Shown: positions 29,671 through 40,983, counted from the first letter of the stretch. The stretch: 64,000 nucleotides of DNA from Vibrio gazogenes (GCF_002196515.1 NZ_CP018835.1:1798001-1862000); one strand, 5' to 3'. A program made the numbers and translations. Notes: a model not told the origin generated them from the sequence alone.

Positions 29671-29860
29671 CTAGCATAAGCAAGAAAGTGATACGTGTGA
29701 CCAAATCGCTTTCTTATAAAGCTATAAATACACTGGAAGCAATGTGAGCAATGTCGTGTCAAAAAGAAGAGTGCAAGCCTGTAAACACCATCGCATCGAG
29801 TAGTCAAAATAAATCGAGCTACGTCTAGGCGCTGTGGTGAACTTCCTCATTCCCTAAGAC
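29637..29860 (-). ncRNA. ryhB: RyhB iron-responsive small RNA
   Basis: The minus strand contains ACGACATTGCTCACATTGC followed by TTCCAG (29733-29757), the conserved seed core of RyhB. It ends in a perfect intrinsic terminator (arms GCGACATCC and GGGTGTCGC, loop TTT, then T-rich). A sigma-70 promoter overlapping a Fur box precedes it. The inferred length is about 224 nt, like the long RyhB of V. cholerae rather than the 90-nt E. coli form. RyhB, with Hfq, represses mRNAs for iron-using proteins when iron is scarce. The hemB-polA location fits vibrios. Confidence 0.92.
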
Positions 29861-29867
29861 GGTAGTA

Positions 29868-29896
29868 ATAATAATTATTCTCATTTAAAAGATCAA
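29868..29896 (-). promoter_or_regulatory. ryhB promoter with overlapping Fur box
   Basis: The minus strand has a -35 TTGATC (29891-29896), a 17-bp spacer and a -10 TATTAT (29868-29873), giving a start near 29860. Within it TGAGAATAATTATTA (29869-29883) matches the 7-1-7 Fur consensus at 13 of 15 positions. Fur with iron would block this promoter. Confidence 0.85.
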
Positions 29897-29964
29897 GCAT
29901 TAAATGAGAAAAAGTCTCATTTAGTTTTAGTTGTAAGCGTAACTGACTCATTAATAAAACAATA

Positions 29965-29986
29965 AAGGCTGACAACTGCCAGCCTT
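29965..29986 (-). terminator. hemB terminator
   Basis: A 22-base hairpin with AAGGCTGGCA paired to TGTCAGCCTT (one G-T) and a T-rich tail on the minus strand, 39 bp after the hemB stop. It isolates ryhB from hemB. Confidence 0.8.
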
Positions 29987-30025
29987 GGATAAATTTTTCA
30001 CTCGATGAGATTACTGATATTAATG

Positions 30026-31108
<1,083 letters not shown>

Positions 31109-31331
31109 TCAAGCCTTGCCACAACACCTTGTACCTATCACGCACGATTCTGCTTATAAGCCGTTCTGAAAACGGAAAGCACCGATAAAAAGTACACGGC
31201 GACAAAGACCTGCTGCTCTCACAACACGAATATGACCTTCTCATCTGACAATACGATGGTTGAGAAGACGCAGTATTGTCACTGGAAGTGAGCTGAAATC
31301 ATATCACTGTCCAACTGACACACCATGCCTA

Positions 31332-31380
31332 TTGAGGTAAAAATTCAAAAAATGACCTCAAGGCGACGATCTTTTATAAT
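31332..31380 (+). promoter_or_regulatory. Putative tatD promoter in the hemB-tatD gap
   Basis: A perfect TATAAT at 31375-31380 with TGACCT 16 bp upstream stands 30 bp before the tatD ATG. Complementary TTGAGGT (31332-31338) and ACCTCAA (31355-31361) flank the -35 region. The rest of the 338-bp hemB-tatD gap shows nothing else recognisable. Confidence 0.45.
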
Positions 31381-31410
31381 GTCTCATTCAACCCATGACC
31401 GGAAAATACC

Positions 31411-32175
31411 ATGATTGATACGCACGCCCATGTTTATGCCCGTGAATTTGACCATGACCGAGAAGATGTGATTCAACGAGCTCTGGCTCAAGGTGTCGAT
31501 ATGATCTGTATGCCGAATATCGATCTCGACTCTATCGAACCAATGCTGGCAACCGAGGCCGCCTATCCTGAAATATGTCGTTCAATGATGGGATTACATC
31601 CTTGCTACGTGGATCAAAATGTTCATCAGACACTGGATATCATTCATGCATGGTTTGATCAACATCAGTTCATTGCCGTCGGTGAAATTGGTATCGATCT
31701 ATACTGGGACACGACCTATCAAGCACAACAAGAGGAAGCTTTTCTCACTCAACTGAACTGGGCGAAAGAGAAGCAGCTGCCGGTTGTGATTCACACCCGC
31801 AACTCAATGCAAGAAACCATTAAACTGCTCAGCCAGGCCCAAGACGGTTCTCTACAAGGGGTCTTTCACTGTTTTGGTGGCAGTGTTGAAGAAGCCAAAG
31901 CGATTCAGGATTTAGGCTTTCATCTTGGCTTAGGCGGTGTGACGACGTTTAAAAATGGCGGGATGGATCAAGTCGTTCCACATCTGGATATCCGGCAAAT
32001 TATACTGGAAACAGACTGCCCTTATCTGGCCCCGGTACCTCACCGTGGAAAACGCAATGAACCGGCCTACACTCACCTTGTTGCCCAACGGATTGCGACC
32101 TTGAAAGAGATGTCGCTTGAAGATGTAGACAGACTGACCACGGATAATGCGCAGCAGTTATTTCGCCTGTCCTGA
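31411..32175 (+). CDS. TatD-family metal-dependent hydrolase
   Basis: A 254-residue TIM-barrel hydrolase. Metal ligands are visible in D-T-H-A-H near residue 3, E-I-G-I-D near 92, V-I-H-T-R near 128, F-H-C-F-G-G near 153 and E-T-D-C-P-Y near 203. The family has DNase and exonuclease activity. It converges on tatC, next to but not in the tatABC operon, which contrasts with the tatABCD arrangement of E. coli. It could be TatD itself or a YcfH/YjjV-type paralogue. Confidence 0.88.
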   Translation: MIDTHAHVYAREFDHDREDVIQRALAQGVDMICMPNIDLDSIEPMLATEAAYPEICRSMMGLHPCYVDQNVHQTLDIIHAWFDQHQFIAVGEIGIDLYWDTTYQAQQEEAFLTQLNWAKEKQLPVVIHTRNSMQETIKLLSQAQDGSLQGVFHCFGGSVEEAKAIQDLGFHLGLGGVTTFKNGGMDQVVPHLDIRQIILETDCPYLAPVPHRGKRNEPAYTHLVAQRIATLKEMSLEDVDRLTTDNAQQLFRLS

Positions 32176-32232
32176 GATAACACAAAAGCATTGCCGAAGT
32201 ATCATTGTATGCACATCGGTTGCAAGTCTTCG

Positions 32233-32982
32233 CTACGAATCCTGTTCCTCTTTTTCAGGGACTTTTTGGCTATAGAAACGGGCACAGAAAACGCCAATTT
32301 CAAACAACAGACAGATAGGAACAGCCAGCAGCGTCTGAGAAATAATATCCGGTGGCGTCAGCAACATCCCGACAACAAATGCGCCGACAATAATGTAAGG
32401 TCGTTTTTGCTGAAGTGCTTTTGGTGTTGTTGCCCCCGTCCAACAAAGCAGCATGATGGCCACCGGCACTTCAAAGGCAATCCCAAATGCTAAAAACAGC
32501 GCTAGGACAAAATCAAGATAGCTGGCAATGTCAGTCGCAAAAGCAACCCCTCCGAGAGAAATCGCCGTAAAGAAACCGAACACTAAAGGAAAAACCACAA
32601 AATAAGCGAATGCGACCCCACAATAAAATAAGACCGAACTCGACAATATCAGAGGCATTACCAGCTTGCGTTCATGTCGATACAGACCCGGAGCAACAAA
32701 GGCCCAGATTTGGTAAAGCAGATATGGAACCGTGATGAACAGCGCAACAATCAGTGTCAGCTTAAGCGGGGTAAAGAATGGTGAAGCAACGTCGGTGGCA
32801 ATCATGGTCGCGCCTGCGGGTAACCTCTCAACCAGCGGCTGGGCAACAAACTCGTAAATATGATTGGCAAAATAGACCAAACCAAGAAATACAACGATAA
32901 CGGCCACAATACAGCGCAGCAATCGATCACGTAATTCCAGTAAGTGACGAATTAAAGGTTGGGTTTGCTCAACAGACGACAT
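32233..32982 (-). CDS. tatC: Twin-arginine translocase subunit TatC
   Basis: A 249-residue, six-helix inner-membrane protein that recognises twin-arginine signal peptides. It opens with an amphipathic [12 protein letters not shown] segment typical of TatC, and has the P-G-L-Y-R-H-E-R-K loop near residue 97 with the conserved Glu. GGAG lies five bases before the ATG. The gap to tatB is 113 bp, larger than in E. coli. Confidence 0.96.
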   Translation of the reverse strand: MSSVEQTQPLIRHLLELRDRLLRCIVAVIVVFLGLVYFANHIYEFVAQPLVERLPAGATMIATDVASPFFTPLKLTLIVALFITVPYLLYQIWAFVAPGLYRHERKLVMPLILSSSVLFYCGVAFAYFVVFPLVFGFFTAISLGGVAFATDIASYLDFVLALFLAFGIAFEVPVAIMLLCWTGATTPKALQQKRPYIIVGAFVVGMLLTPPDIISQTLLAVPICLLFEIGVFCARFYSQKVPEKEEQDS

Positions 32983-33095
32983 ATTGACTCCATATCACGT
33001 CAGGCACAGATGACGTCAGAAAAAACAAGCCGAAACAACACGCGTAATGCTGAATATACCGCCGCTGTTATCTCACAACCACGATACGACAACCA

Positions 33096-33419
33096 TTATT
33101 TAGACGGTTTCTCTGTGCTTTCATCATGCGTTGAGGATTGCTCAACATCACGAATGGGGGGATCCATGGATTCATGCGACGGATGTAATTCAGGAAATGG
33201 ATCGTTCGCTTTCATTTGCTCAGCTTGTTGGTGCTTGTCTTTGAGTTCCTGACTCTGCAACTCTTGAGACAGTTCATGCTGAACGTGACTGGCAACCTGT
33301 TTCACAGACGCAATAAATCGGGCGAGGCTTCGAATCGCATGGGGCAAACGCTCCGGCCCCAGAACAACCAGTGCGATCACCGAAATTAATACCAGCTCCC
33401 AAAAACCGATATCAAACAT
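33096..33419 (-). CDS. tatB: Twin-arginine translocase subunit TatB
   Basis: A 107-residue protein with one N-terminal helix (F-D-I-G-F-W-E-L start), the G-P-E-R-L-P hinge near residue 21 and an amphipathic helix, then a Gln/Glu/Lys-rich, acidic soluble tail. TatB forms the substrate-binding complex with TatC. It follows tatA by six bases. Confidence 0.95.
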   Translation of the reverse strand: MFDIGFWELVLISVIALVVLGPERLPHAIRSLARFIASVKQVASHVQHELSQELQSQELKDKHQQAEQMKANDPFPELHPSHESMDPPIRDVEQSSTHDESTEKPSK

Positions 33420-33425
33420 CGGGAG

Positions 33426-33650
33426 CTACTCTTTATCTTGATGGTTGTTCTGTGCAGAAGAAGCCGATTTCTGTGGTGTTTCATCTGGTTTTTCACGCTG
33501 CGTTTCAGCAGGATCTTCATCCATCGCTTTTCTAAAGCCTTTCACTGCACTACCCAGATCGCTACCCATGCTCCGCAATTTTTTTGTGCCAAACAGTAGC
33601 ACCACAATAGCCGCAATAATCAGTAATTCCGTAACACCAATGCCACCCAT
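33426..33650 (-). CDS. tatA: Twin-arginine translocase subunit TatA
   Basis: A 74-residue protein with a single membrane helix (about 5-20), the F-G-T-K-K-L hinge and the amphipathic [13 protein letters not shown] helix, then a charged tail. TatA oligomers form the transport path. It is the first tat gene and lies 45 bp after ubiB. Confidence 0.96.
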   Translation of the reverse strand: MGGIGVTELLIIAAIVVLLFGTKKLRSMGSDLGSAVKGFRKAMDEDPAETQREKPDETPQKSASSAQNNHQDKE

Positions 33651-33695
33651 ATCACAATCCTTTTATGCTTCGTCAAATCGCTCAGCAGACATGTT

Positions 33696-35333
33696 TTACC
33701 GGCGGTAGAACATCCAACTGACTAACCAAGACATCCCGCCGATGACAGCGGTACTGATTGACAGATGAGGCTCTTGCCCATTCGCCAAAAAGACGGCTGA
33801 ACAGATCAGTGCTGTTGCCCCAATCCCTAAGAAAAATTTTCCTCGGGCCTGATCCCGTTTCACCTGACGGTAATCCTGATACATCGCATTGACCCGCTGA
33901 TTCATCACGCGCCCTTGCTTAAGACTTTCATAGACCAGTTCTGGCAACTCCGGTAGTTTTTCTACCCAAAATGGTGCCTTCTCACGGATAGAACGCAATA
34001 CTGCACCCGGCCCAACCTGATCAAGCATCCAACGTTCCAAAAACGGCTTAGCCGTTTTCCATAGATCGAGTTGAGGGTATAACTGCCGCCCCAAACCTTC
34101 CACATAAAGTAACGTTTTTTGCAGTAAGACCAGTTGCGGCTGCACTTCCATATTAAAGCGACGGGCCGTATTAAATAAATTCAACAACACATGGCCAAAT
34201 GAGATTTCACACAGCGGCTTGGCAAAAATGGGTTCACACACAACCCGAATCGCACTCTCGAATGCATCAATATCCGTATCATATGGTACCCAGCCGGATT
34301 CAACATGGAGTTCAGCAACACGCCGATAATCACGATTAAAAAATGCCAGGAAGTTTTCCGCCAGATAACGTTTATCTTCTTTGTTCAACGTTCCGACAAT
34401 CCCGCAATCCAACCCAATCCATTGTGGATTCTCAGGGTGAGCTGGCTGAACAAACACATTGCCCGGATGCATGTCGGCATGGAAGAAACTGTCTCGGAAG
34501 ACTTGTGTAAAGAAAACACTGACGCCACGTTCCGCCAGCAACTGCATGTTGGTACCATTTGCCTGTAGCGCATCAATATCCGAGACCTGAATCCCATAGA
34601 TCCGCTCTGACACCATCACGGTTTCATTACTGTATTCCGAAATCACCTCTGGAATATAGAGCTCTTCACTGCCCTCAAAATTACGTCGCAACTGAATCGC
34701 ATTCGCGGCTTCTCGTCGTAAGTCTAGTTCATCCCGCAACGTTTTCTCATATTCCAGAACGACTTCAACCGGCTTTAACCGTCGAGTTTCGGGGAGCGCT
34801 CTGGCAACAAGACGAGCCATTCGATGCATCAGTTTAATATCCGCGGCAATCACCGGCTGGATATCAGGACGAATCACTTTGAGCACCACCTCACGGCCGT
34901 TCGATTTCAATGTTGCGGTATGAACCTGTGCAATCGACGCAGAGGCCAGCGGTTCCACCGAAAAGTCATTGAACCAAGTCTCAACCGCACCACCCAACGC
35001 TTTCTCAATCTGTTGCTTCGCTAAGTGACCGTCAAACGGTGACACTTTATCCTGCAACAGTGCTAATTGATCTGCGATATGCGGGGGGAACAGGTCCCGA
35101 CGGGTGGACATCATCTGACCAAACTTAATCCAGACCGGACCAAGCTCCTGAAGCGCCAGACGCAGACGCTCACCTAATGGTTTCTCTGGATAACGATTCC
35201 GCAGCCAGAAAAGTGCTTTTCTCGCGAGTAATGGCGCTCGGAGCAAGTGATGATCAGGGAGAAATTCATCAAGACCGTATTCCAGCTGTACCTTAATGAT
35301 ACGGTACAACCGCTTGATTTCTGTTGGTGTCAT
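33696..35333 (-). CDS. ubiB: Ubiquinone biosynthesis protein kinase-like UbiB
   Basis: A 545-residue member of the ABC1/UbiB atypical kinase family. The K-x-G-Q motif is in I-K-F-G-Q-M near residue 80, the Ala-rich nucleotide loop in A-S-A-S-I-A-Q-V-H near 127, and the H-A-D-M-H-P-G-N catalytic loop near 287. Two C-terminal membrane helices (about 500-518 and 525-543) anchor it. UbiB supports hydroxylation steps of ubiquinone synthesis as an ATPase. The start overlaps the ubiJ stop by four bases. Confidence 0.96.
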   Translation of the reverse strand: MTPTEIKRLYRIIKVQLEYGLDEFLPDHHLLRAPLLARKALFWLRNRYPEKPLGERLRLALQELGPVWIKFGQMMSTRRDLFPPHIADQLALLQDKVSPFDGHLAKQQIEKALGGAVETWFNDFSVEPLASASIAQVHTATLKSNGREVVLKVIRPDIQPVIAADIKLMHRMARLVARALPETRRLKPVEVVLEYEKTLRDELDLRREAANAIQLRRNFEGSEELYIPEVISEYSNETVMVSERIYGIQVSDIDALQANGTNMQLLAERGVSVFFTQVFRDSFFHADMHPGNVFVQPAHPENPQWIGLDCGIVGTLNKEDKRYLAENFLAFFNRDYRRVAELHVESGWVPYDTDIDAFESAIRVVCEPIFAKPLCEISFGHVLLNLFNTARRFNMEVQPQLVLLQKTLLYVEGLGRQLYPQLDLWKTAKPFLERWMLDQVGPGAVLRSIREKAPFWVEKLPELPELVYESLKQGRVMNQRVNAMYQDYRQVKRDQARGKFFLGIGATALICSAVFLANGQEPHLSISTAVIGGMSWLVSWMFYRR

Positions 35334-35935
35334 AGTTTCTCCGCCAGAGACTGAATCCGGCTTTCAAGCCGAGATAACTGACTGTGTACTTCATCCACTT
35401 GATCACAAAAATCAGCCACCGCGAGTGGTCCCGGAGCAATTTGCCACTCTTCCGTTAAAACCTGAGCAAGATGGGATTGGTGACGCTGATGTTGTGCTTG
35501 CAAAAAATGACTAAAATCTTTGGCGGCTTGCGTTACCGTATGGGCAACAACATCGCCACTCAGACGTGATAACCACTCTTCCCAGTCCGGTTTGCAGTCC
35601 GTCATCAGTTGAGAAAACTTCTGAGCCAGTTGGATATCACCTTCCAATATCAACTTATCCTGTTTGATCAGTTGCGTGATATTGGCCTGCTCCCGTAACT
35701 GCGGCAGCGTCGACAATGTCAAAGACAGATAACAATCCGGTGTCCCTTCATACTGCGCTAACACATCAACCTGCTGGCTGAAAACAAATGTCAGCGTTTG
35801 ATTCAGCTCTTTGAGATGGACCTGAATCACATGACCTTTCAGGCGGGCAAGCTGACGAATCAGTACCGGATCATCCTGAATCAGTCGGTTCAGAATCGTT
35901 TCAATCGTTGCGGTCAGTAAAGGTGCGAATGGCAT
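35330..35935 (-). CDS. ubiJ: Ubiquinone biosynthesis accessory factor UbiJ
   Basis: A 201-residue protein with an N-terminal SCP2-type lipid-binding domain (roughly 15-120) and a C-terminal helical tail with a coiled-coil end ([12 protein letters not shown]). UbiJ binds ubiquinone intermediates in the soluble Ubi complex. The ATG at 35935 gives the family start M-P-F-A-P-L-L; a longer frame overlaps ubiE. Order ubiE-ubiJ-ubiB is conserved. Confidence 0.93.
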   Translation of the reverse strand: MPFAPLLTATIETILNRLIQDDPVLIRQLARLKGHVIQVHLKELNQTLTFVFSQQVDVLAQYEGTPDCYLSLTLSTLPQLREQANITQLIKQDKLILEGDIQLAQKFSQLMTDCKPDWEEWLSRLSGDVVAHTVTQAAKDFSHFLQAQHQRHQSHLAQVLTEEWQIAPGPLAVADFCDQVDEVHSQLSRLESRIQSLAEKL

Positions 35936-35948
35936 AGACACCGCCTTG

Positions 35949-36701
35949 TCAGAATTTATAACCACGGTGAAGCGCCACAATACCCGCGGTCAGATTGTAA
36001 TAATTGACTTGCTCAAAACCAGCATCGACCATCATCTCTTTTAACGTTTCCTGATCCGGATGCATCCGGATCGATTCGGCAAGATAACGGTAACTGTCAG
36101 CATCGTTGGCAATGAGCTGCCCCATTTTCGGCAAAAGATGGAACGAATATGTATCGTAAATCTTAGATAACGGTTCAAATACTGGTTTCGAAAATTCCAG
36201 TACCAACAGACGCCCGCCGGGTTTCAGAACCCGAAACATCGAGCGTAATGCTTGATCTTTATCGGTAACATTGCGCAGGCAAAAGCTGATTGTAATGCAG
36301 TCAAAATAGTTATCGGGGAATGGCAGTTCTTCCGCATTCGCCTGAACATAGTGTACATTGCCGATAATACCGCTATCACGCAGCTTATCCCGACCGACAC
36401 ATAGCATTGAATTGTTGATATCCGCCAACACGACATGTCCAGTGTCACCGACCATCCGGGAAAACTTGGCCGTCAGGTCGCCAGTACCACCGCCCAGATC
36501 CAAAATTCGCTGTCCGGCTCGGACACCGCTGCAATCAATCGTAAATCGTTTCCACAATCGGTGAATTCCACCGGACATCAAGTCATTCATGATGTCGTAC
36601 TTCGCTGCGACAGAATGAAAAACCTCTGCCACTTTATGCGCTTTCTCCGCTTTGGCGACGGTTTCAAAACCAAAATGAGTCGTTTCTTGATTTTCTGCCA
36701 T
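35949..36701 (-). CDS. ubiE: Ubiquinone/menaquinone C-methyltransferase UbiE
   Basis: A 250-residue SAM methyltransferase that methylates demethylmenaquinol and the C-2 position of a ubiquinone precursor. The start Q-E-T-T-H-F-G-F matches the family, the SAM motif is L-D-L-G-G-G-T-G near residue 66, and the C-terminal [11 protein letters not shown] is diagnostic. The ATG at 36701 is used, but it lacks a well-spaced ribosome site. A GTG five codons earlier (36716), with AGG eight bases upstream, is a real alternative. Confidence 0.95.
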   Translation of the reverse strand: MAENQETTHFGFETVAKAEKAHKVAEVFHSVAAKYDIMNDLMSGGIHRLWKRFTIDCSGVRAGQRILDLGGGTGDLTAKFSRMVGDTGHVVLADINNSMLCVGRDKLRDSGIIGNVHYVQANAEELPFPDNYFDCITISFCLRNVTDKDQALRSMFRVLKPGGRLLVLEFSKPVFEPLSKIYDTYSFHLLPKMGQLIANDADSYRYLAESIRMHPDQETLKEMMVDAGFEQVNYYNLTAGIVALHRGYKF

Positions 36702-36857
36702 TTTTTCAGATTGCACGCCTTTACCTACCTTGCATGATCGAATAGAAGCCACACATCACATTACCACATCATCCATAATGCTGAATAAACAGATGCTTGA
36801 TAAACCAATGTGACTGATTGGTTGCGCTAGTTTACTGGATCCCCTGTCGGATGTCTT

Positions 36858-38426
36858 TCAGCAATCGGCAGATTTTGTGCCGATGTATGTGCTGTCGTTT
36901 TGTCCGTTCTCTTCCGGTAAACCGACTTCAGACGAACCGGCATCTGTCCCCTCTCTCTGCGACGCCTCAACCCACCGGGCAGCAATCGAACGTTTCACTT
37001 CAACGCCCAGTTGCTTAAAACTTTCCGCCTGTCGAATTGCGTTACCACGCCCGGTCGACAACTTATTCATGGCATTCTGATAACTCTGCCCGGCCTTATC
37101 GATGGCATGACCCAGCGTGTCCATATCATCAACAAATAAGCGTAATTTGTCGTAGAGTTTTCCGGCTTTCTCCGCAATATGTTGGGCATTTTGATTCTGG
37201 TACTCATTGCGCCATAAATTATCGACGGTTCGTAAAGCGACCAGTAATGTGGTTGGACTGACGATAATGATGTTTTGTTCCATGGCATCTTTGACCAAAG
37301 CAGGATCCGCCTGTATTGCCAATTGGAATGCCGGTTCAACCGGAATAAACATCAAGACATAATCGAGTGTCTGGATCCCTTGCAACTGCTGGTAATCTTT
37401 TTTACTCAGCCCTTTGATATGAGCGCGAATCGCAAGTAAGTGTTCACCAAGGGCTTTATCACGCTCAATGTCACTCTCGGCATGAAAATAACGTTCATAG
37501 GCGACCAGCGCCATTTTAGAATCGATCACCACCTGCTTCTCATTCGGCAGGTTGACGATCACATCCGGTTGATAACGCTTACCCGCTTCATTTTGCAAAC
37601 TGACCTGCGTCTGATACTCGTGCCCTTCACGTAACCCTGACTCAGCCAGAACCCGTGCCAATACCACTTCTCCCCAGTTGCCTTGTTGTTTGTTATCGCC
37701 TTTAAGCGCTTGTGTCAGATTCAACGCTTCTTTTGCCATCTGTTCATTGAGACGTTGTAGATTTTTCAACTCATGAACCAGTGTATGGCGCTCCTTCGCT
37801 TCTTGGCTAAAGCTGTCATTGACCTGTTTTTTGAATCCCTCCAGTTGTAACTTCAACGGATTCAGCAATCCTTCCAGACTCTGTTTATTCTGCTGATCAA
37901 CCTTCGCTGTTTTGACATCAAACAGCTGATTCGCCAACTGTTCAAACTGCTGCTTCAAGCGCTCTTCTGCACGTTCCAACAACTGTAACTTTTCTTGACT
38001 GGCAACCATCTGGGCTTGATGGCGCGCTTCCTGCTCACGCAGTTCCCCTTGCAGTTGCGCGTGCTGTTCCCGTAACTGCACCAGTTCGGCATTCAACTGT
38101 GTCCGCTCTTGCTGCAAGGTCGCCATTTGCCCCAGTTTTTCAGTGGCTGCCATATACTGCCCATGCAACTGTTTCAGCTCAGCCATTGCCAGATCATGGG
38201 CATCTTCTGATTCATGCAAATCAGCCTGAGTTTGTCGCAATTGTGTGGTGACCTGATCCAACACTTGTTCATGGAGTTGCTGTTGGCTCGCCAGTTGTTG
38301 CTGCAATTGACTCAATTGCAATTGCATTCTTTGCTTCATCCACCAGCCCGTGATGCCGGCAGAGCCGACAATACAGGCGGCAGACATCAACAGTAGGGAT
38401 TGGTATTCAATAATCCATTGCATCAT
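36858..38426 (-). CDS. rmuC: DNA recombination protein RmuC
   Basis: A protein of about 522 residues with one N-terminal membrane helix, a long Gln/Leu/Glu-rich coiled coil (about 35-230) and a PD-(D/E)XK-like nuclease domain. The core is Y-Q-P-D-V-I-V-N followed by V-V-I-D-S-K-M near residues 290-310. RmuC limits inversions at short repeats; its biochemical role is unsettled. The nearest ATGs are at 38426 and 38423; neither has a clear ribosome site. Confidence 0.92.
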   Translation of the reverse strand: MMQWIIEYQSLLLMSAACIVGSAGITGWWMKQRMQLQLSQLQQQLASQQQLHEQVLDQVTTQLRQTQADLHESEDAHDLAMAELKQLHGQYMAATEKLGQMATLQQERTQLNAELVQLREQHAQLQGELREQEARHQAQMVASQEKLQLLERAEERLKQQFEQLANQLFDVKTAKVDQQNKQSLEGLLNPLKLQLEGFKKQVNDSFSQEAKERHTLVHELKNLQRLNEQMAKEALNLTQALKGDNKQQGNWGEVVLARVLAESGLREGHEYQTQVSLQNEAGKRYQPDVIVNLPNEKQVVIDSKMALVAYERYFHAESDIERDKALGEHLLAIRAHIKGLSKKDYQQLQGIQTLDYVLMFIPVEPAFQLAIQADPALVKDAMEQNIIIVSPTTLLVALRTVDNLWRNEYQNQNAQHIAEKAGKLYDKLRLFVDDMDTLGHAIDKAGQSYQNAMNKLSTGRGNAIRQAESFKQLGVEVKRSIAARWVEASQREGTDAGSSEVGLPEENGQNDSTYIGTKSADC

Positions 38427-38519
38427 GGGGATCAATTCTGTTTCTCAGCATATAGAACTAAAAATGGTATTGCCGGACTGGATCAATGTCCAGTAGATTT
38501 GCGGTACAAACCGGTCAAC

Positions 38520-38753
38520 CTAACCCCGGATGTCTGGCGGTGTGAGCTGAGCATATGCGGTTGTGACCGATTCCAGCGATTCATCGGGAACATGCACTAC
38601 CTGCTGACATTGCTTGCACGTCGTGACGACAATGCCCATCACCATGCCGGTTTGCCCTAGCAAGTGCACGTTTCTCAACTGAGAGTGTAGTTCCACCGGA
38701 CCACATAACGGACAGATCCCCCAAATATTTCCACCGGATTGCTTCTCCGTCAT
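38520..38753 (-). CDS. Small zinc-ribbon-like hypothetical protein
   Basis: A 77-residue protein with two Cys pairs, C-P-L-C near residue 14 and C-K-Q-C near residue 46, spaced like a zinc ribbon, and a hydrophobic segment between them (L-L-G-Q-T-G-M-V-M-G-I-V-V). AAGGA seven bases before the ATG supports this start and a real gene. It lies upstream of rmuC on the same strand. Function is unknown. Confidence 0.65.
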   Translation of the reverse strand: MTEKQSGGNIWGICPLCGPVELHSQLRNVHLLGQTGMVMGIVVTTCKQCQQVVHVPDESLESVTTAYAQLTPPDIRG

Positions 38754-39014
38754 CCTCTTTTCCTTATCAACTTTTTTCTTGATCAACCATGCTGTTCAGC
38801 GGTTGCGAAGGCGCGAATTTTCGCCCGAAAACCTTACCTTGAGATCGCAGGCAATCCGAATCCCGTCACGTAGTCATGCGAGCAACATCTCACCAACTCA
38901 TCATGTTGTAACACTTGGATTTATTGTTTATATGACACAAATAACATGGTTAACGAGAGCTTATGTTATGCTCAGGCCATCGAGTGGCGGATGGAAATCC
39001 ATGGCTGATCCAAA
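38754..39014. other. Divergent gap before the EamA transporter
   Basis: About 260 bp holding the promoters of the zinc-ribbon gene (-) and the EamA gene (+). No specific site was recognised. Confidence 0.4.
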
Positions 39015-39938
39015 ATGAATAACAACCTGATCAATGAAAAACAAGCCTTGCTCTTCGGTCTGACAGCGGTCCTATTGTGGTCAACGGTCGCAACAGCATT
39101 TAAACTCACACTGGCACAGCTGACACCCATTCAGATGCTGGCTGTCGCTTGCGTCGTTTCCGTCATTTCATTACTGATGATTTGCGCCTATCAGCGTCAA
39201 CTGGGGCAGATCCTGCCGACATTTGCTGCCAATCCCAAATATTTCATCATTTCCGGATTGATTAACCCGCTCTGTTATTATCTGATTCTGTTTCAGGCCT
39301 ATCGCCTGCTTCCCGCCTCTCAGGCCCAATCGATCAACTATAGCTGGGCCATGACGTTAACCATCATGGCGGCTGTTTTTCTGAAACAAACGATCCGTAA
39401 GCAAGACTATCTGGCGGCGGCACTGTGTTATTTGGGGGTGTTAGTGATTGCGACCCGGGGCAATTTGCTGGCGCTGGATTTCGCGAGCCCTGTGGGTGTC
39501 GGGCTCGCCCTATTATCCACACTACTGTGGGCCGGTTACTGGATTCTCAATACCCGTAACACGGCAGATCCAGTCGTTAGCCTGCTATTAGGATTTCTCG
39601 TTGCTCTCCCTTGTACACTCATCCTGTCACGCTACGAAGGTGCCGACTGGTCTCATATCACAGCACAAGGCTGGCTCAGTGCTGTTTATGTTGGGTTATT
39701 TGAAATGGGTATCACCTTTTTCCTCTGGCTGAACGCACTGAAACGTACCCGTCACACTGCCAGAATCAGTAATCTGATTTTTATCTCTCCGTTTATTTCA
39801 CTGCTGTTGTTAGCGGTAATCATTCAAGAGCAGATTCATCCGGCAACACTCATCGGACTGGTCTGTATTATCACCGGGCTGACGATTCAGCAATTCAAGC
39901 CAAACCGTACAAGCTCACCTCAAGAAACCAAACAATAG
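39015..39938 (+). CDS. EamA-family (DMT) transporter
   Basis: A 307-residue membrane protein with ten hydrophobic segments arranged as two EamA repeats. The early segment L-W-S-T-V-A-T-A-F and the second-repeat P-F-I-S-L-L-L-L-A-V-I-I-Q-E segment are typical of drug/metabolite transporters. The substrate is unknown. It stands alone next to, but opposite in strand to, araC, so a link to arabinose use is not supported. A weak ribosome site precedes the ATG. Confidence 0.85.
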   Translation: MNNNLINEKQALLFGLTAVLLWSTVATAFKLTLAQLTPIQMLAVACVVSVISLLMICAYQRQLGQILPTFAANPKYFIISGLINPLCYYLILFQAYRLLPASQAQSINYSWAMTLTIMAAVFLKQTIRKQDYLAAALCYLGVLVIATRGNLLALDFASPVGVGLALLSTLLWAGYWILNTRNTADPVVSLLLGFLVALPCTLILSRYEGADWSHITAQGWLSAVYVGLFEMGITFFLWLNALKRTRHTARISNLIFISPFISLLLLAVIIQEQIHPATLIGLVCIITGLTIQQFKPNRTSSPQETKQ

Positions 39939-39961
39939 CTTCAGGGACTTTTCCTGAAGCT
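39937..39961. terminator. Bidirectional hairpin between EamA and araC
   Basis: Arms AGCTTCAGG and CCTGAAGCT pair over 9 bp and overlap the EamA stop codon. The minus-strand tail (ATTGTTTGGTTTC) is moderately T-rich, which suits the end of araC. Confidence 0.6.
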
Positions 39962-39986
39962 TGATTGCAAGATTAGGCAAGTGCGC

Positions 39987-40823
39987 TTAGGTAATTTGCT
40001 CCCGATAGCGTTTGGGGCTCACGCCCGACTTACGTTTGAACACCCGGGAAAAATAGAGGGGATCGGTATAGCCGACAATGCGACCGATTTGGTTCACCGA
40101 ATAGTTGGTGGTGACCAGTAGCTGTTTGGCACGGCTGATACGCTGATCATCACGCCACTGCGTAATGGTCATCGACATCTCCTCACGGAACAAGTGCCCT
40201 AACCGCGACGGAGACAGGCAGATATGCGAGGCAACCATTTCCATGGTGAAATCCTGATTGAGGTTCTGCGTCATATAATTCATCGCCTCGATCACACGCG
40301 GATCGAGTGGTTTACTCACCACATCCGGTTGCAAACTCTTACAACGAATCAGCAGTTGTTCCAGCAGATTGATCGATAAATCACTCCGATAAGGTTCATC
40401 GGATTTGGCGGTATACTCGATATCAATGAATAAACGTTCCAGATGATGGATGGTGGTGTGGTCCAACCCTCGGGTGATATACACCCCGTGTTGCTCTTCC
40501 TGCCAGCTCAACCAATCATGCCAGAAGGCTCGGGGACGAAAATAAACCCAGCGATGAAACCAACACACACTGTCTGCCTTACGATGGTAATAGTGGGCTG
40601 CTGTCGGGGGAAACAGCAGTAAATCACCGGGGCCGACATCAATTGCCTGATCACCGGCAAAAAGTGTGCCCTCACCTTTACTCGTCAGGTTAATAATATA
40701 CCCTTTCATACCATTGGGGCGGTCAATGGTAAAATCCAATTCGTCTCCTTCAATAATCGGCGTCAGCCCTGCAACCAAATGTGCATCGAAGTTATACCCT
40801 GGTTTGAGCGGATCGTCTTGCAT
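39987..40823 (-). CDS. araC: Arabinose operon regulator AraC
   Basis: A 278-residue regulator with an N-terminal cupin arm and arabinose-binding domain (about 1-165) and two helix-turn-helix motifs at the C-terminus (about 180-275). Strong similarity to E. coli AraC is visible by eye: P-L-x-P-G-Y-x-F-x-A-H-L-V-A-G-L-T-P-I near the start, R-P-N-G-M-K-G-Y, W-V-Y-F-R-P-R-A near 93 and D-Q-R-I-S-R-A-K near 227. It is downstream of araB-araD-araA on the same strand, rather than divergent as in E. coli. It likely acts at the half-sites between araB and araF. Confidence 0.93.
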   Translation of the reverse strand: MQDDPLKPGYNFDAHLVAGLTPIIEGDELDFTIDRPNGMKGYIINLTSKGEGTLFAGDQAIDVGPGDLLLFPPTAAHYYHRKADSVCWFHRWVYFRPRAFWHDWLSWQEEQHGVYITRGLDHTTIHHLERLFIDIEYTAKSDEPYRSDLSINLLEQLLIRCKSLQPDVVSKPLDPRVIEAMNYMTQNLNQDFTMEMVASHICLSPSRLGHLFREEMSMTITQWRDDQRISRAKQLLVTTNYSVNQIGRIVGYTDPLYFSRVFKRKSGVSPKRYREQIT

Positions 40824-40983
40824 CCTACATCCTATACTACTTTCCTGTAACGACCGAGTGTACGCTAACTCTCCGATTTCATACGATTTATGACTTCACA
40901 GTTTCGTATAAAACTTGTTACACCCTTTTATTCTCAAGTCGCTCTATGCTCGCAAAAATATGACGTAAAACTAAAACCATAAG

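Noticed and set aside
29592..29807. 71-codon minus-strand reading frame
   Set aside because: It lies over the RyhB seed core and terminator; the small RNA is the supported feature.
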